Notes: generated by a model not told the origin, from the sequence alone. Shown: positions 1 through 7,335, numbered from the stretch's first letter. The stretch is 10,731 nt of DNA from Dehalococcoidia bacterium (GCA_030605665.1 JAUWHW010000020.1:1-10731); one strand, 5' to 3'. A program made the numbers and translations.

Positions 1-1136
1 AGATCTCCAGCAGTACGCATCCCGCCCATACCCGAAGCAGCGCTATGAACACTAACCATGCCTGCTGGGTCTCCCACTCCTACCTACAAACCATCCAACC
101 TGGTTACTTCTACCATGGCTTTGGAGGCTCTGGATACTGCACCTACAGGAGGCTGAGCAGCCACAGGAACTCCTCCTACTCCCATACCCATATTAGCGTG
201 AATGGGTATGTGTGAATTTTCAACACAGGCTTTGGTAAAAGTAATTGCCCGGGCTACGTTCCATGCACATGACTTGTCGGTATCAGTATTAATATCCGGA
301 CCAAAAATAGTAGCTCCAGCTTTCTCAACCAACTCAAGCTGCTTATGAGGATATAATCCCGCCAGACGCACTCCATCATAAGTTAACTCCCCGTGCATTC
401 CTAGAATGAATTCCCCTGACATTCCGATCTCAATACACATTTGAGGATATTTCTTCTTTAATATCTCAATGGCACGCAGAGCAGCCAAAAAATCTGCATC
501 TCCCGCTGCTGCCGTAGTATCGAAGTCAATACCGTCTGCTCCAGATTCATACAGTTTACTGCCTACATAAACCATGTCCTTAACAGCATACTCCATCATT
601 TCTTCCTGAGCTGCCCTGGCTTCGGCTATTTTACCTTGAGGTAGTAGCTCCATTGGATTGAGACAGGGGCCATCTGGTTGGGTATATAAGCCTAAATTGG
701 GCATGGCCCCGTAAAATAAAGGGATGGTTGTCATGAGTAAAGCTTGCTCCATATCCGTTTGCTCGTAAGCTATAGGAATTTTTAGAAGCTTAAAACTATA
801 ATCAGTATGACCCAACTCTAGTGTATCAGCGCCTAAAAGCTTCTCGAAAATTTGAAGCGACTCAACCCTATGTAGTAATAGCCCTCTACGCCTAATTTTA
901 ACAGGAGAATTCTCACAAGTAAGAATCACTTCATTTCCACGATCTACGCCCATGAATCTAGTAGGACTGCTATAGATGTCAAAAAGATATGATATCTCGT
1001 CTTCGGAAAGAGGAGGAATCTTTGCCCGTTCTGCAGCATCCTTAGTACCTTCTTCTAAGTCTCGTTTTAGTTCTTTTTCACTTAGTTCAGCTACAGAACC
1101 ATCTCCCATCACAGTATAAATCTTCTCCATCTCCAT
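1..1136 (-). CDS. mtbB: Dimethylamine methyltransferase MtbB with in-frame amber (pyrrolysine) codon, 3' end outside window
   Basis: MtbB demethylates dimethylamine and passes the methyl group to its corrinoid protein (MtbC) in the cytoplasm. The first 350 residues match MtbB from memory: ADTLELGHTDYSFK (103-116), IPLFYGAMPNLGLY (138-151), ADGIDFDTTAAAGD (200-213), ILGMHGELTYDGV (244-256) and NMGMGVGGVP (315-324). The ORF stops at TAG (84-86) after LDGL, but 27 further codons are open to the window edge. They read VGVGDPAGM, then ASGMGGMRTAGD, which are the residues that follow pyrrolysine in Methanosarcina MtbB. Pyl is at codon 351 here and near 356 in the archaeal enzyme as I recall. The ATG at 1136 has AAAGGAGG six bases upstream; M3 is a less likely alternative. 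A promoter-like pair lies in the 204-bp gap to the permease gene. No mtbC, mtbA or pyl genes are visible; they would have to lie elsewhere. A plain truncated protein is much less likely. Confidence 0.93.
84..86 (-). other. In-frame TAG codon predicted to encode pyrrolysine
   Basis: The plus strand reads cta, so the minus-strand codon is TAG. It sits between LDGL and VGVGDPAGM, where methylamine methyltransferases of the MtbB family carry pyrrolysine. Continuous family-like sequence on both sides of the codon is the evidence. Suppression needs tRNA-Pyl and PylS, which are not in this window. Confidence 0.9.
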
Positions 1137-1175
1137 TCATTGCCTCCTTTTATTATGGAACTCAATCAGATTTAG

Positions 1176-1204
1176 ATTATTGAATGTTAGCAAAGCTAAA
1201 TCAA
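1176..1204 (-). promoter_or_regulatory. Candidate sigma-70-type promoter for mtbB
   Basis: On the minus strand TTGATT (1204-1199) and AATAAT (1181-1176) are separated by exactly 17 bases. That is 4/6 and 5/6 matches to the bacterial -35 and -10 consensus. The predicted transcript would begin about 30 bases before the ATG at 1136 and include its ribosome binding site. The spacing and position support it, but the region is AT-rich, so a chance match is possible. Confidence 0.4.
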
Positions 1205-1340
1205 GCCTGTAACTATCAGGAAAACCAACACTCGGCACTAAGTTTAGGAATATAAATTAAACCTTACAGAACTATCACCTCTTTAATGTATGAATGTTTT
1301 GAGGAAGGGGGCCAACATCGATTTCTTCTTATCACCCATT

Positions 1341-3026
1341 TTAACCCGCTCCTCCTGCTGTTACACCTAATCCTGCCCGCTTGCTTAAGAACTGTAGTAG
1401 TGCCAAACAAGCACCTACAACTACAATTAGTTTCAGAGTTGTGGCAGATGCCAACCCTATCTTCCCATACATCGCCGCATTAAAAATAATTAACGAAGCT
1501 AGTTGATATCCTGCAGAGACAAGGAAAATCACAGCGCTTAAGGATATCATTGCGCTCATAAAAACATAAATAAATCCATATATAAATGCGGGGAAGATAA
1601 TAGGCAAAACTATTCTCCTGAATGTCGTAGCAGTGCTAGCTCCCAAATTCAAAGATGCCTCTTCAACTTCAATGCTAAGCTGTTGTAGCTTGGTAATTCC
1701 AGCCTCCATGCCTACAGCCAGAAAACGGAACGTACAACTAATAACCAGAATTATCATTGTTCCTGTAAGTAGCAAAGGTCGGCTGTTAAAAGATAATAGA
1801 TAACCAATTCCCAGAACTGTACCAGGTAGAGTAAACCCTGCTAGGCCTATTCCCTCAAGAGCAGCTCGACCTTTAAATTTTCCCCGCACGATCACATAGG
1901 CTAGTAAAGCACCTATTATCGCACCAAACAGACCAGCAAAAAGGGCCATCTTTAGACTATTAACGAGCGCTGCGTTGCTACGGAAATCTAAAATGCTTCT
2001 GAGCGTAAATGTATTGTCGACGCCCACAATCTTCGTAAAGGCTCCAACTACGACTACTCCAAAACTAACCAAAATGAGGCCACATGCAATAAAAGAGACA
2101 GCAATCATTGGTATTAAGATGACGGGAGTTATATGCCTGGGCTCTGCAGCCACAGGCTTACCTAAGATGGTAGTATAAGCTTTGCCCTTGATTAGATAGT
2201 TTTGCACAATAAAAATAACCGCACAGGGAAGAATTAAAAACATAGATAGGACACTAGCCATATTGAAGTCAGCCTGACCAACAATCATAAAATAAGCATC
2301 TGGCGCCAGGAAAGGAGTTCGCCCACACAAAATTGCCACATTGCCAAACTCTGCCACGGCCAGGACAAAAACTATGAGAGCAGCCTTCAGAAGACCTGGA
2401 GTTAACAAAGGAAGGGTAATACTGCGTAAAATTTTACCTTCTGTAGCCCCCAGATTAGCAGCGCTATCCTCTAAATTTGGATTAAGAGAGCTGAGGGTAT
2501 TATCAATCATCAAGTAAGCCAGAGGAAGGAACGCAAGTGTCTGGGCAATAACACATGCTGGAAAGCCATAGATATCCCAGCTAAAATTAAATGCCTTGGT
2601 GATTAATCCGTTACGCCCCAGAAGTATTATTAATGAAAGGGCAAATACATAGGTTGGTGCTATAAGTGGTAATAATGCAATCAGCCTTAAAGGTCTACGT
2701 AAATGCACAGGACCTCGGGTAGTCATATAAGCGATGCAAAACCCAACGCTTAGACACACCGATGTGGTCAACATGCCAAGCTTCAAGGTGTTGAAAAAGG
2801 AGCTATAATAATAGCTATGAGCTAGAAATTCCCCATAATACTGTAGAGTAAATCCCTCTGCCCCAACTATGCTCTTTACCAGCACCGCAATGATAGGATA
2901 GAGGAGAAAGAGGGCAAGAAGCAAGAATAATAAACCGCCTGTACTGCTGAGGGTATGCGCAGCCAAAAAATCTGCTGCACTCTGCCATACAGGTTTTCGG
3001 CGAATTAAAGCTCTCGCTTCTGCCAT
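1341..3026 (-). CDS. ABC transporter permease, fused two-domain Fe(3+)/aminoethylphosphonate/thiamine type (FbpB-like)
   Basis: This 561-residue inner-membrane protein contains two copies of the binding-protein-dependent permease domain, so one chain would form the whole membrane channel. It has about 12 hydrophobic segments. The two EAA loops that dock the ATPase are visible: EDSAANLGATEGKILRSI (residues 186-203) and EEASLNLGASTATTFRRI (455-472), each followed by LPL or LPI and a conserved P-G or P-A. Length and architecture fit the FbpB/ThiP/PhnU-like group. The ATG at 3026 has TAGGAG just upstream. It follows the solute-binding protein gene by 55 bp on the same strand, so they form one transport unit. 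The usual third member, an ATPase, does not follow: the next gene is mtbB after 204 bp. It ends in TAA. The substrate cannot be inferred from the permease. Confidence 0.88.
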   Translation of the reverse strand: MAEARALIRRKPVWQSAADFLAAHTLSSTGGLLFLLLALFLLYPIIAVLVKSIVGAEGFTLQYYGEFLAHSYYYSSFFNTLKLGMLTTSVCLSVGFCIAYMTTRGPVHLRRPLRLIALLPLIAPTYVFALSLIILLGRNGLITKAFNFSWDIYGFPACVIAQTLAFLPLAYLMIDNTLSSLNPNLEDSAANLGATEGKILRSITLPLLTPGLLKAALIVFVLAVAEFGNVAILCGRTPFLAPDAYFMIVGQADFNMASVLSMFLILPCAVIFIVQNYLIKGKAYTTILGKPVAAEPRHITPVILIPMIAVSFIACGLILVSFGVVVVGAFTKIVGVDNTFTLRSILDFRSNAALVNSLKMALFAGLFGAIIGALLAYVIVRGKFKGRAALEGIGLAGFTLPGTVLGIGYLLSFNSRPLLLTGTMIILVISCTFRFLAVGMEAGITKLQQLSIEVEEASLNLGASTATTFRRIVLPIIFPAFIYGFIYVFMSAMISLSAVIFLVSAGYQLASLIIFNAAMYGKIGLASATTLKLIVVVGACLALLQFLSKRAGLGVTAGGAG

Positions 3027-3081
3027 CTTCTCCTACGTGTCAAACTATCTTTACTGTATCAAGAATTTCTCTTCCCACTCA

Positions 3082-4122
3082 TCACTCAGCCACTCTACCA
3101 ATTCTATCCCTCCACTCATCACAAAGCCTGGATTTACTCTCATAAGCCCAGTCACAATCAATGTTGGGGATATACTTGGGTAGCCCTCCAAAAAACTCAC
3201 TAGGGTACTCTTTGGTTACATAACCTGCTTCCTCAGCAATTAACTTAGACCACTCCTTGGTTGCAAGTAAGTCTATGATTTTCTGGCAGGTGTACAACTC
3301 TTTAGTTCCCTTAAGAATAAAGGCAGGGGCGCCTTCGTAACCAATCCCCTCTTCGGGGACACACCACACTAGGGGATAACCCTCTTCAATTCTACCTAGG
3401 GTAACAGCTTCGTAAGTGATGCCCAGCGTAAATTCCCCCCTGCCCACTAAATCAGCGGGAGCACCACCACTCTTGGTATAGTGATGGATGTTCCTGTCCA
3501 ATGAGTCATAGAATTCCCATCCTCCCTCCTCCCCCTTATCCGCATTGAAACCATAGAGCGTGAAAAATGAGAATAGCATCAAGTAGGCGGTACCAGAGGT
3601 CAATGGGGAAGGCATAACAATCTCACCTTTCCACTTAGGGTCCAAAAGATCATCCCAACTCGTAGGCAATGTGTAACCTTTTTCGGCAAGCCTATCCTCG
3701 TTACCTATCAAAATGAATTGGTAATTCCCTTGATTCCACCAGTAGTTATCAGGGTCCTTCCATACCTCACTTTCTCCTCTCCATATTGGAGAATCATACT
3801 GTACAGCCCACCCTTCTTTCTTAGCTCTATACCCTTGTGGTCCACACGCCATAGCGATATCCGCACCAAAATTAGGGGCTTCAGCTGCCAGCTTGGCTTC
3901 AATTTCTCCACAAGATATGTCAGTGTATTTCATTGTAACACCCAGTTTTTCCTTAAGAAACTTGGCGATCGCTACATTGTTATCTGGAGCCCAGGCCGGG
4001 TAGATCCTTATTGATTCTGCCAGCTTTTCCTCCACTTCTGGTGGAGCTGGAGCGCACATGGGAAGAGCAAAAGCCATCACTAAACAAACAACCAAACCCA
4101 AACTAATTAACCATTTCCACAT
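3082..4122 (-). CDS. ABC transporter extracellular solute-binding protein (family 1-like), probable lipoprotein
   Basis: This 346-residue exported protein captures a solute outside the membrane and delivers it to the permease encoded 55 bp downstream. Residues 1-23 are a signal peptide (MWKW start, hydrophobic core, then ALPMC). Cys23 followed by APAPPEVEE suggests a lipid anchor, although Met before the Cys is unusual for a lipobox. The segment TSWDDLLDPKWKGEIVMPSP (154-173) followed by TSGTAY is typical of Fe(III)/aminoethylphosphonate/thiamine-type binding proteins. The mature protein is rich in Trp and Tyr (for example NYWWNQGNY, 126-134), which could line a site for an organic cation; that is inference only. 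The ATG at 4122 has AAAGGAG about ten bases upstream. The gene sits behind a long leader shared with the ORF at 7335. It ends in TGA. Confidence 0.85.
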   Translation of the reverse strand: MWKWLISLGLVVCLVMAFALPMCAPAPPEVEEKLAESIRIYPAWAPDNNVAIAKFLKEKLGVTMKYTDISCGEIEAKLAAEAPNFGADIAMACGPQGYRAKKEGWAVQYDSPIWRGESEVWKDPDNYWWNQGNYQFILIGNEDRLAEKGYTLPTSWDDLLDPKWKGEIVMPSPLTSGTAYLMLFSFFTLYGFNADKGEEGGWEFYDSLDRNIHHYTKSGGAPADLVGRGEFTLGITYEAVTLGRIEEGYPLVWCVPEEGIGYEGAPAFILKGTKELYTCQKIIDLLATKEWSKLIAEEAGYVTKEYPSEFFGGLPKYIPNIDCDWAYESKSRLCDEWRDRIGRVAE

Positions 4123-4157
4123 ATTTATTTTCTCTCCTTTCTTATCTTAAATTTTAT

Positions 4158-4189
4158 TCAGTCTTTCCTGTGTCACTCAGTCTTTCCTG
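4158..4189 (-). repeat. 13-bp direct repeat in the solute-binding protein leader
   Basis: CAGGAAAGACTGA on the minus strand occurs twice, at 4170-4158 and 4189-4177, with a 19-bp period. The second occurrence ends the short MKQKALRKD reading frame. Copy B of the leader has one related unit (AGGAAAGAGTGA, near 7362-7373), so copy A seems to have a local duplication. Confidence 0.6.
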
Positions 4190-4230
4190 AGCGCCTTTTG
4201 TTTCATAAGCATTGCCTCCTCATTATTATT

Positions 4231-4331
4231 GAGCAACCAGAACCCCGATTTCGGCACAATACGGAACGGGGAGGAGTTAAATTACTGGCTGAAGAAGGTA
4301 AAAGACCAGGTGCCATCCCCGCTGGTTGCTC
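4231..4331 (-). repeat. 101-bp element bounded by a perfect 10-bp inverted repeat
   Basis: GAGCAACCAG (4231-4240) and CTGGTTGCTC (4322-4331) are perfect inverted repeats. Further complementary pairs lie inside: CGGGGA (4267-4272) with TCCCCG (4316-4321), GGCAC (4253-4257) with GTGCC (4310-4314), and CCCCG (4243-4247) with CGGGG (4267-4271). Not all can form at once. The homologous leader at 7336-7669 lacks this segment: there ATAGC runs almost directly into TTGAGGGAGG, while here TATAGC is followed by the element and then AATGAGGAGG. It may be a small non-autonomous insertion or a folded regulatory RNA. No known riboswitch consensus was recognised. Confidence 0.55.
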
Positions 4332-4532
4332 GCTATAGATTGTGAATATTACCTACTTCTGACAGGAGTTTGCTAACTTTTATTTTATGCCAGCTGTTTG
4401 GGGAATGTCAATGCCTTTGTGGATTTCTAGCTTCTTCTATTGAAAAGAGGGCTATTTGCAGTAAGGTTACTCTAAGTATAGCATCTTGACCTTAGGAATG
4501 GGGGAACTGAAGGACTTTGCGGACCCGACCTG

Positions 4533-4576
4533 AAAAAGACCATGAGGTCTAAGCCTCATATTTCCTATCTATGGTC
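4533..4576 (-). terminator. Intrinsic terminator hairpin after the tRNA-Pro fragment (copy A)
   Basis: On the minus strand GACCAT (4576-4571) pairs with ATGGTC (4543-4538). Nested inside, GAGG pairs with CCTC around CTTAGA, and TTTTT (4537-4533) follows. The first strand includes the CCA end of the tRNA half. The same structure is kept in copy B. Confidence 0.55.
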
Positions 4577-4615
4577 GGGGTGAGAGGATTTGAACCTCCG
4601 ACTTCATAGTTCAAA
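4572..4615 (-). pseudogene. tRNA-Pro 3' half (tRNA fragment)
   Basis: The minus strand carries the T-arm (GGAGG TTCAAAT CCTCT), the 3' acceptor strand CACCCCG, discriminator A and CCA, identical to the complete tRNA-Pro at 7626-7701. Similarity fades in the anticodon loop region (AACTATGAAGTC here). The 5' half is missing: no CGGGGTG acceptor strand lies upstream. It cannot form a tRNA. The layout, an intact tRNA on one side of a 3-kb segment and a same-orientation 3' half on the other, resembles an attachment-site scar or a segmental duplication. Confidence 0.8.
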
Positions 4616-4868
4616 TTGAGCTTACAAAAGGCAAAATCCGCTTGGCTCCTTTCGTGGAAAAGCGTAGCAATTACGAGGGGAGAAAATCAAGTCGGGCTGG
4701 AAATTAGTTGATTATGAGTATAGCCGAACCTTGCCATCCGATGCTCCCAAATAGGGCTGTATGTCTTCTTGTTGGGGAGGAAGCCTCAGTTTGTATCTAG
4801 GCATGCTACTCCATGCCATGGCGTGTTCCGAAGTCGGTTAGCAAAATGTTTGCAAAAAAGAAGGATAG
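4616..4868. other. Gene-free spacer downstream of the MFS gene
   Basis: I see no gene, tRNA or clear terminator here. The only structure is a short hairpin, GGCATG (4800-4805) with CATGCC (4812-4817), without a T-run. Similarity to the tRNA-Pro repeat stops at its left edge. Confidence 0.5.
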
Positions 4869-6104
4869 TCATAAACATTCTCGTCCGGGTTTGAGTATCA
4901 GAGATAAACCCATAGCTATAAAAAGCACTACTGCTCCTATAATAAAAGCTAGTTCGTAGCTTCCTCTGGTGTCAAAAATATATCCAGTTAATAACGAACC
5001 GATTGCTGCACTAATACCCCAGCCTATCTCTAACATTCCATAGATGCTACCATGAAATTTCATCCCAAACCAGTCAGCAATTATCACCGGGAACAATACA
5101 AAGCTTCCCCAGCTAAAGCCAGTAACGATAGAGAGCAAATAAAATTCCCATGGCTGCCTTGCCTTTATGAGCCACAACATCATCATAGCCATTAAAAGAA
5201 GTGAAATAAAAAGGGGTGTTTTTCTTCCAATTCTATCTGAAAGCTTGCTTATTACTGGTGCGCCCGCTATGTAAGCTCCACCACCAAGGCCAATAGCAGT
5301 GGCAGCAGTCATTTCCGCGATACCGAAACTAATCATATATGCCTTCAAATGAATCCGGACGCCAAAAGGTAAGGTAGAAAGGGCATATATCGAAAATAGC
5401 AACCAAAAATGCCTTGCTCTGATTGCCTGCTTAAACGTAAAATCCCTTATGTTAGATATAAGGTTGCTATTCCGTTTACTTTCTGTAACTCTTTTTATAC
5501 CATCAGGATAAAGTTCTTTCTCAGATGGATTAAACCTCATCAACTTGGAAGCGGGGAGACCTATGATGAAAAGAAGACCAGATAAGATGAGATAAGAGAT
5601 GCGCCAACCGAATTTAATAATAAGAAATTGAGTAAGGAGTGGCATAATAAATATTCCTATTCCTATTCCAGCCTCCGTGATTCCCACAGCCATCCCTCTT
5701 TTTCTTACAAACCAGCGAGATACTGTTGAGATTGCTGGCACCCAACCAAAACTTATTCCAATGGCTATTATAACTCCATAAAAAATATATAATTGCCAAA
5801 GTGCATTGATGGTAAACATCAACGCATAGCCTATGCCCATGACAACGATAGAAATCATGAGGGCTAGCCTGGGGCCATATCTATCATTCAACCGCCCTGC
5901 TACTACACCTAAAATGCAACTTAGAATGCAAAATAAGGAATAAGCCCCAGAGACTGCTGCCTTTGCCCAACCTAAATCCCGGCACAGTTCTGTCAGAAAA
6001 ATACCATAGGAAATATGACAACCCCATTGCAAAGCTAAAATTGTAGAAGCTGCAGCTACTATTACCCAACCATAGAAAACACCCGTTTTTGGTTTACCAG
6101 CCAT
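4869..6104 (-). CDS. Major facilitator superfamily transporter, monocarboxylate/oxalate-formate antiporter-like
   Basis: This 411-residue inner-membrane carrier has 12 predicted hydrophobic helices in two halves joined by a polar central loop (about residues 190-230). The MFS loop signature GRLNDRYGPR is at 70-79, and its second-half counterpart SKLSDRIGRK at 286-295. WFVRKRGMAVGI (131-142) is typical of the monocarboxylate/OFA-like branch, so a small organic anion is a reasonable but unproven substrate. I chose the ATG at 6104 (protein MAGKPKTG) because AAGGGAG lies just upstream. The frame extends to an ATG at 6131, but that would place the ribosome binding site inside the gene. A folded leader with a terminator lies directly upstream. 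It ends in TGA and lies inside the 3-kb interval between the two tRNA-Pro repeats. Confidence 0.87.
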   Translation of the reverse strand: MAGKPKTGVFYGWVIVAAASTILALQWGCHISYGIFLTELCRDLGWAKAAVSGAYSLFCILSCILGVVAGRLNDRYGPRLALMISIVVMGIGYALMFTINALWQLYIFYGVIIAIGISFGWVPAISTVSRWFVRKRGMAVGITEAGIGIGIFIMPLLTQFLIIKFGWRISYLILSGLLFIIGLPASKLMRFNPSEKELYPDGIKRVTESKRNSNLISNIRDFTFKQAIRARHFWLLFSIYALSTLPFGVRIHLKAYMISFGIAEMTAATAIGLGGGAYIAGAPVISKLSDRIGRKTPLFISLLLMAMMMLWLIKARQPWEFYLLSIVTGFSWGSFVLFPVIIADWFGMKFHGSIYGMLEIGWGISAAIGSLLTGYIFDTRGSYELAFIIGAVVLFIAMGLSLILKPGRECL

Positions 6105-6116
6105 ATTTCTCCCTTG

Positions 6117-6153
6117 AAAAAATTGCGGCAAAGCTATCTAAATTTGCTCTGCC
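6117..6153 (-). terminator. Intrinsic terminator just upstream of the MFS ribosome binding site
   Basis: On the minus strand GGCAGAGC (6153-6146) pairs with GCTTTGCC (6134-6127), eight base pairs with one G-U, around an 11-base loop. GCAA and TTTTTT (6122-6117) follow. The T-run abuts the AAGGGAG of the MFS gene. It could end transcription from the upstream gene, or act as an attenuator for the MFS gene. Confidence 0.6.
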
Positions 6154-6247
6154 CTATGAGATTACCTTACAGAAGGCGAGATGCCACCTGCCCGATTACA
6201 CCAAGGGCAGCACACGGGAGGGGTCTTTACTTTTCCAAGGTCTCATA
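6149..6247 (-). promoter_or_regulatory. Candidate structured leader (attenuator or riboswitch-like) of the MFS gene
   Basis: TATGAGACCTT (minus strand, 6247-6237) pairs with AAGGTAATCTCATA (6168-6155), eleven pairs with a three-base bulge, closing a domain of about 90 bases. Inside it CTGCCC (6210-6205) can pair with GGGCAG (6193-6188). The overlapping CTGCCCT (6210-6204) can instead pair with AGGGCAG (6155-6149), whose GGCAG belongs to the adjacent terminator stem. These mutually exclusive pairings would suit transcription attenuation. I do not recognise a known riboswitch class. The pairings were found by eye, without energy calculation. Confidence 0.35.
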
Positions 6248-6258
6248 AATCCAATCGC

Positions 6259-7335
6259 CTAGCTCTCTTGTCTTGCTTTGATGCAAGCAACATAGTGGTC
6301 ATGTCCCACTTGAACAAGCGGAGGCTCTTCCTCACGGCACTTCTTCATAGTGTGTAGACACCGTGGGTAGAACCTACAGCTAGAGAAAACGTCCACCGGG
6401 CTTAGCGGCACATAACCTTTGATGGGAAGTTCATGCATTTTTACTGTTGGGTCGGGCACTGGCGCAGCGGAAACCAATGCTTGGGTATAAGGATGTAGTG
6501 GTTTATTGATGATGTCTTCTGTGGGAGCAATTTCTATAATTTTTCCCAGATACATGATGGCAATCCTGTCACAAACATATCGTGCTGTGGCTAAGTCGTG
6601 GGTTATATAAATAAATGAGATGCCAAATTTATCTCTCAATCTCAGCAATAATTCTAAAATACCTATCCTTACGGAAACATCCAGCATTGAAATAGGTTCA
6701 TCCGCAATCACAAGCTTGGGCTGAAGAATCAATACTCTACCTATACCAACCCTTTGACGCTGACCACCACTAAGCAAAATAGGATATCTATTCCAGAATT
6801 CTTCGGTTGGCTTTAATTCCACTTCCTCAGGTTTTTCTAGGAGTTTGAAACCAATCCTGATATGTATTTCATCCACACGATCCAGTTTATCACAAACATG
6901 TCTTGCCAATATATTAGTGGTTCCAGGAGATCCCCCACAGCCAACTAGGCCTGTCAAACCAGCCTTTTTGAACTCACTGTCAATTTCAAGCGGTCGTTTT
7001 TCTGTTAGCTGTGTCCAGATAGGGTCATCAAAAGCCGCATCCACGTAGTGCGTCCCACTTCTTAAAGCCGCTTTCATTATATTGGCGTTGAATTGGCACA
7101 AGGTTAGGTTAATAATAACATCTGCTCCCCTAGCTGCCCTCTCAATATCTTCAACTTTCCCAGCATCCACCTTTATAGCGGTGATTTTATCGCTTTTTAT
7201 TTTGTTCTTAACCTTATTGGCTAAATCTAAATCTATATCAACTAAAACTATTTCCTCTACATCCTTATCCCTGGCCAAAATTGAGGCACATGGTGCCCCC
7301 TGGGCCCCAGCTCCTACTATTAATACCTTTTTCAT
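6259..7335 (-). CDS. Chimeric ORF: N-terminal saccharopine dehydrogenase-like domain joined to C-terminal Opp/Dpp ABC ATPase; probably non-functional
   Basis: Residues 1 to about 172 are the NAD(P)-binding half of a saccharopine/lysine dehydrogenase-like protein: Rossmann motif GAGAQGAP (8-15), DVIINLTL (72-79), GTHYVDAAFDDP (94-105) and GCGGSPGTTN (132-141). From about residue 173 it becomes the back half of an oligopeptide-transporter ATPase: LSGGQRQR signature (188-195), Walker B LVIADEP (208-214), D-loop SMLD (216-219), H-loop ITHD (244-247), HPYTQALVSA (281-290) and four late cysteines (320, 326, 333, 351). The ATPase part has lost its Walker A and Q-loop, and the dehydrogenase has lost its C-terminal domain. 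Neither should work normally. The join is in frame, near KPEEVELKPTEEF. The ATG at 7335 has a strong GAGAGGAG, so it may be expressed. It ends in TAG, unlike every other complete gene here. A deletion between two genes explains it; a misassembly cannot be excluded. Confidence 0.85.
   Translation of the reverse strand: MKKVLIVGAGAQGAPCASILARDKDVEEIVLVDIDLDLANKVKNKIKSDKITAIKVDAGKVEDIERAARGADVIINLTLCQFNANIMKAALRSGTHYVDAAFDDPIWTQLTEKRPLEIDSEFKKAGLTGLVGCGGSPGTTNILARHVCDKLDRVDEIHIRIGFKLLEKPEEVELKPTEEFWNRYPILLSGGQRQRVGIGRVLILQPKLVIADEPISMLDVSVRIGILELLLRLRDKFGISFIYITHDLATARYVCDRIAIMYLGKIIEIAPTEDIINKPLHPYTQALVSAAPVPDPTVKMHELPIKGYVPLSPVDVFSSCRFYPRCLHTMKKCREEEPPLVQVGHDHYVACIKARQES

Larger units (their letters stand above)
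4123..4615 (-). repeat. Leader repeat copy A: 3' half of tRNA-Pro plus leader up to the solute-binding protein gene
   Basis: This gene-free stretch is a second copy of the sequence at 7336-7669, in the same orientation. From 4507 to 4610 it aligns without gaps to 7561-7664 at an offset of 3054, with six mismatches in 104 bases, all transitions. From 4357 to 4506 the match is patchier, with small indels. Near the start codons the copies again share CAGGAAAGA(C/G)TGAA, an AAAATTT run, GGAG and AATATG. Copy A has an extra 101-bp inverted-repeat-bounded segment (4231-4331) that copy B lacks. It contains a tRNA-like 3' half, a terminator hairpin, a possible extended -10 (TGCTATACT, minus strand of 4475-4483) and a very short ORF, MKQKALRKD (4206-4177), behind GAGGAGG. 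Confidence 0.8.

Noticed and set aside
84..86. TAG as an ordinary stop giving a 350-residue methyltransferase
   Set aside because: The frame beyond it stays open and encodes the conserved post-pyrrolysine residues of MtbB.
4302..4321. T-box antiterminator, from TGGCACC after GGGGA on the minus strand
   Set aside because: No specifier stem, AGTA motif or downstream terminator was found; the 7-mer alone is weak evidence.
4714..4800. Plus-strand ORF of 28 codons
   Set aside because: No ribosome binding site, no recognisable protein, opposite to all neighbours.
6105..6131. Upstream ATG extension of the MFS transporter
   Set aside because: It runs through the ribosome binding site and the terminator T-run; the ATG at 6104 is well placed.
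6149..6210. A tRNA gene: CTGCCCT/AGGGCAG ends and a GGTGTAAT D-loop-like motif on the minus strand
   Set aside because: Only 48 bases lie between the acceptor-like strands, and there is no seven-base anticodon loop or TTC-type T-arm.
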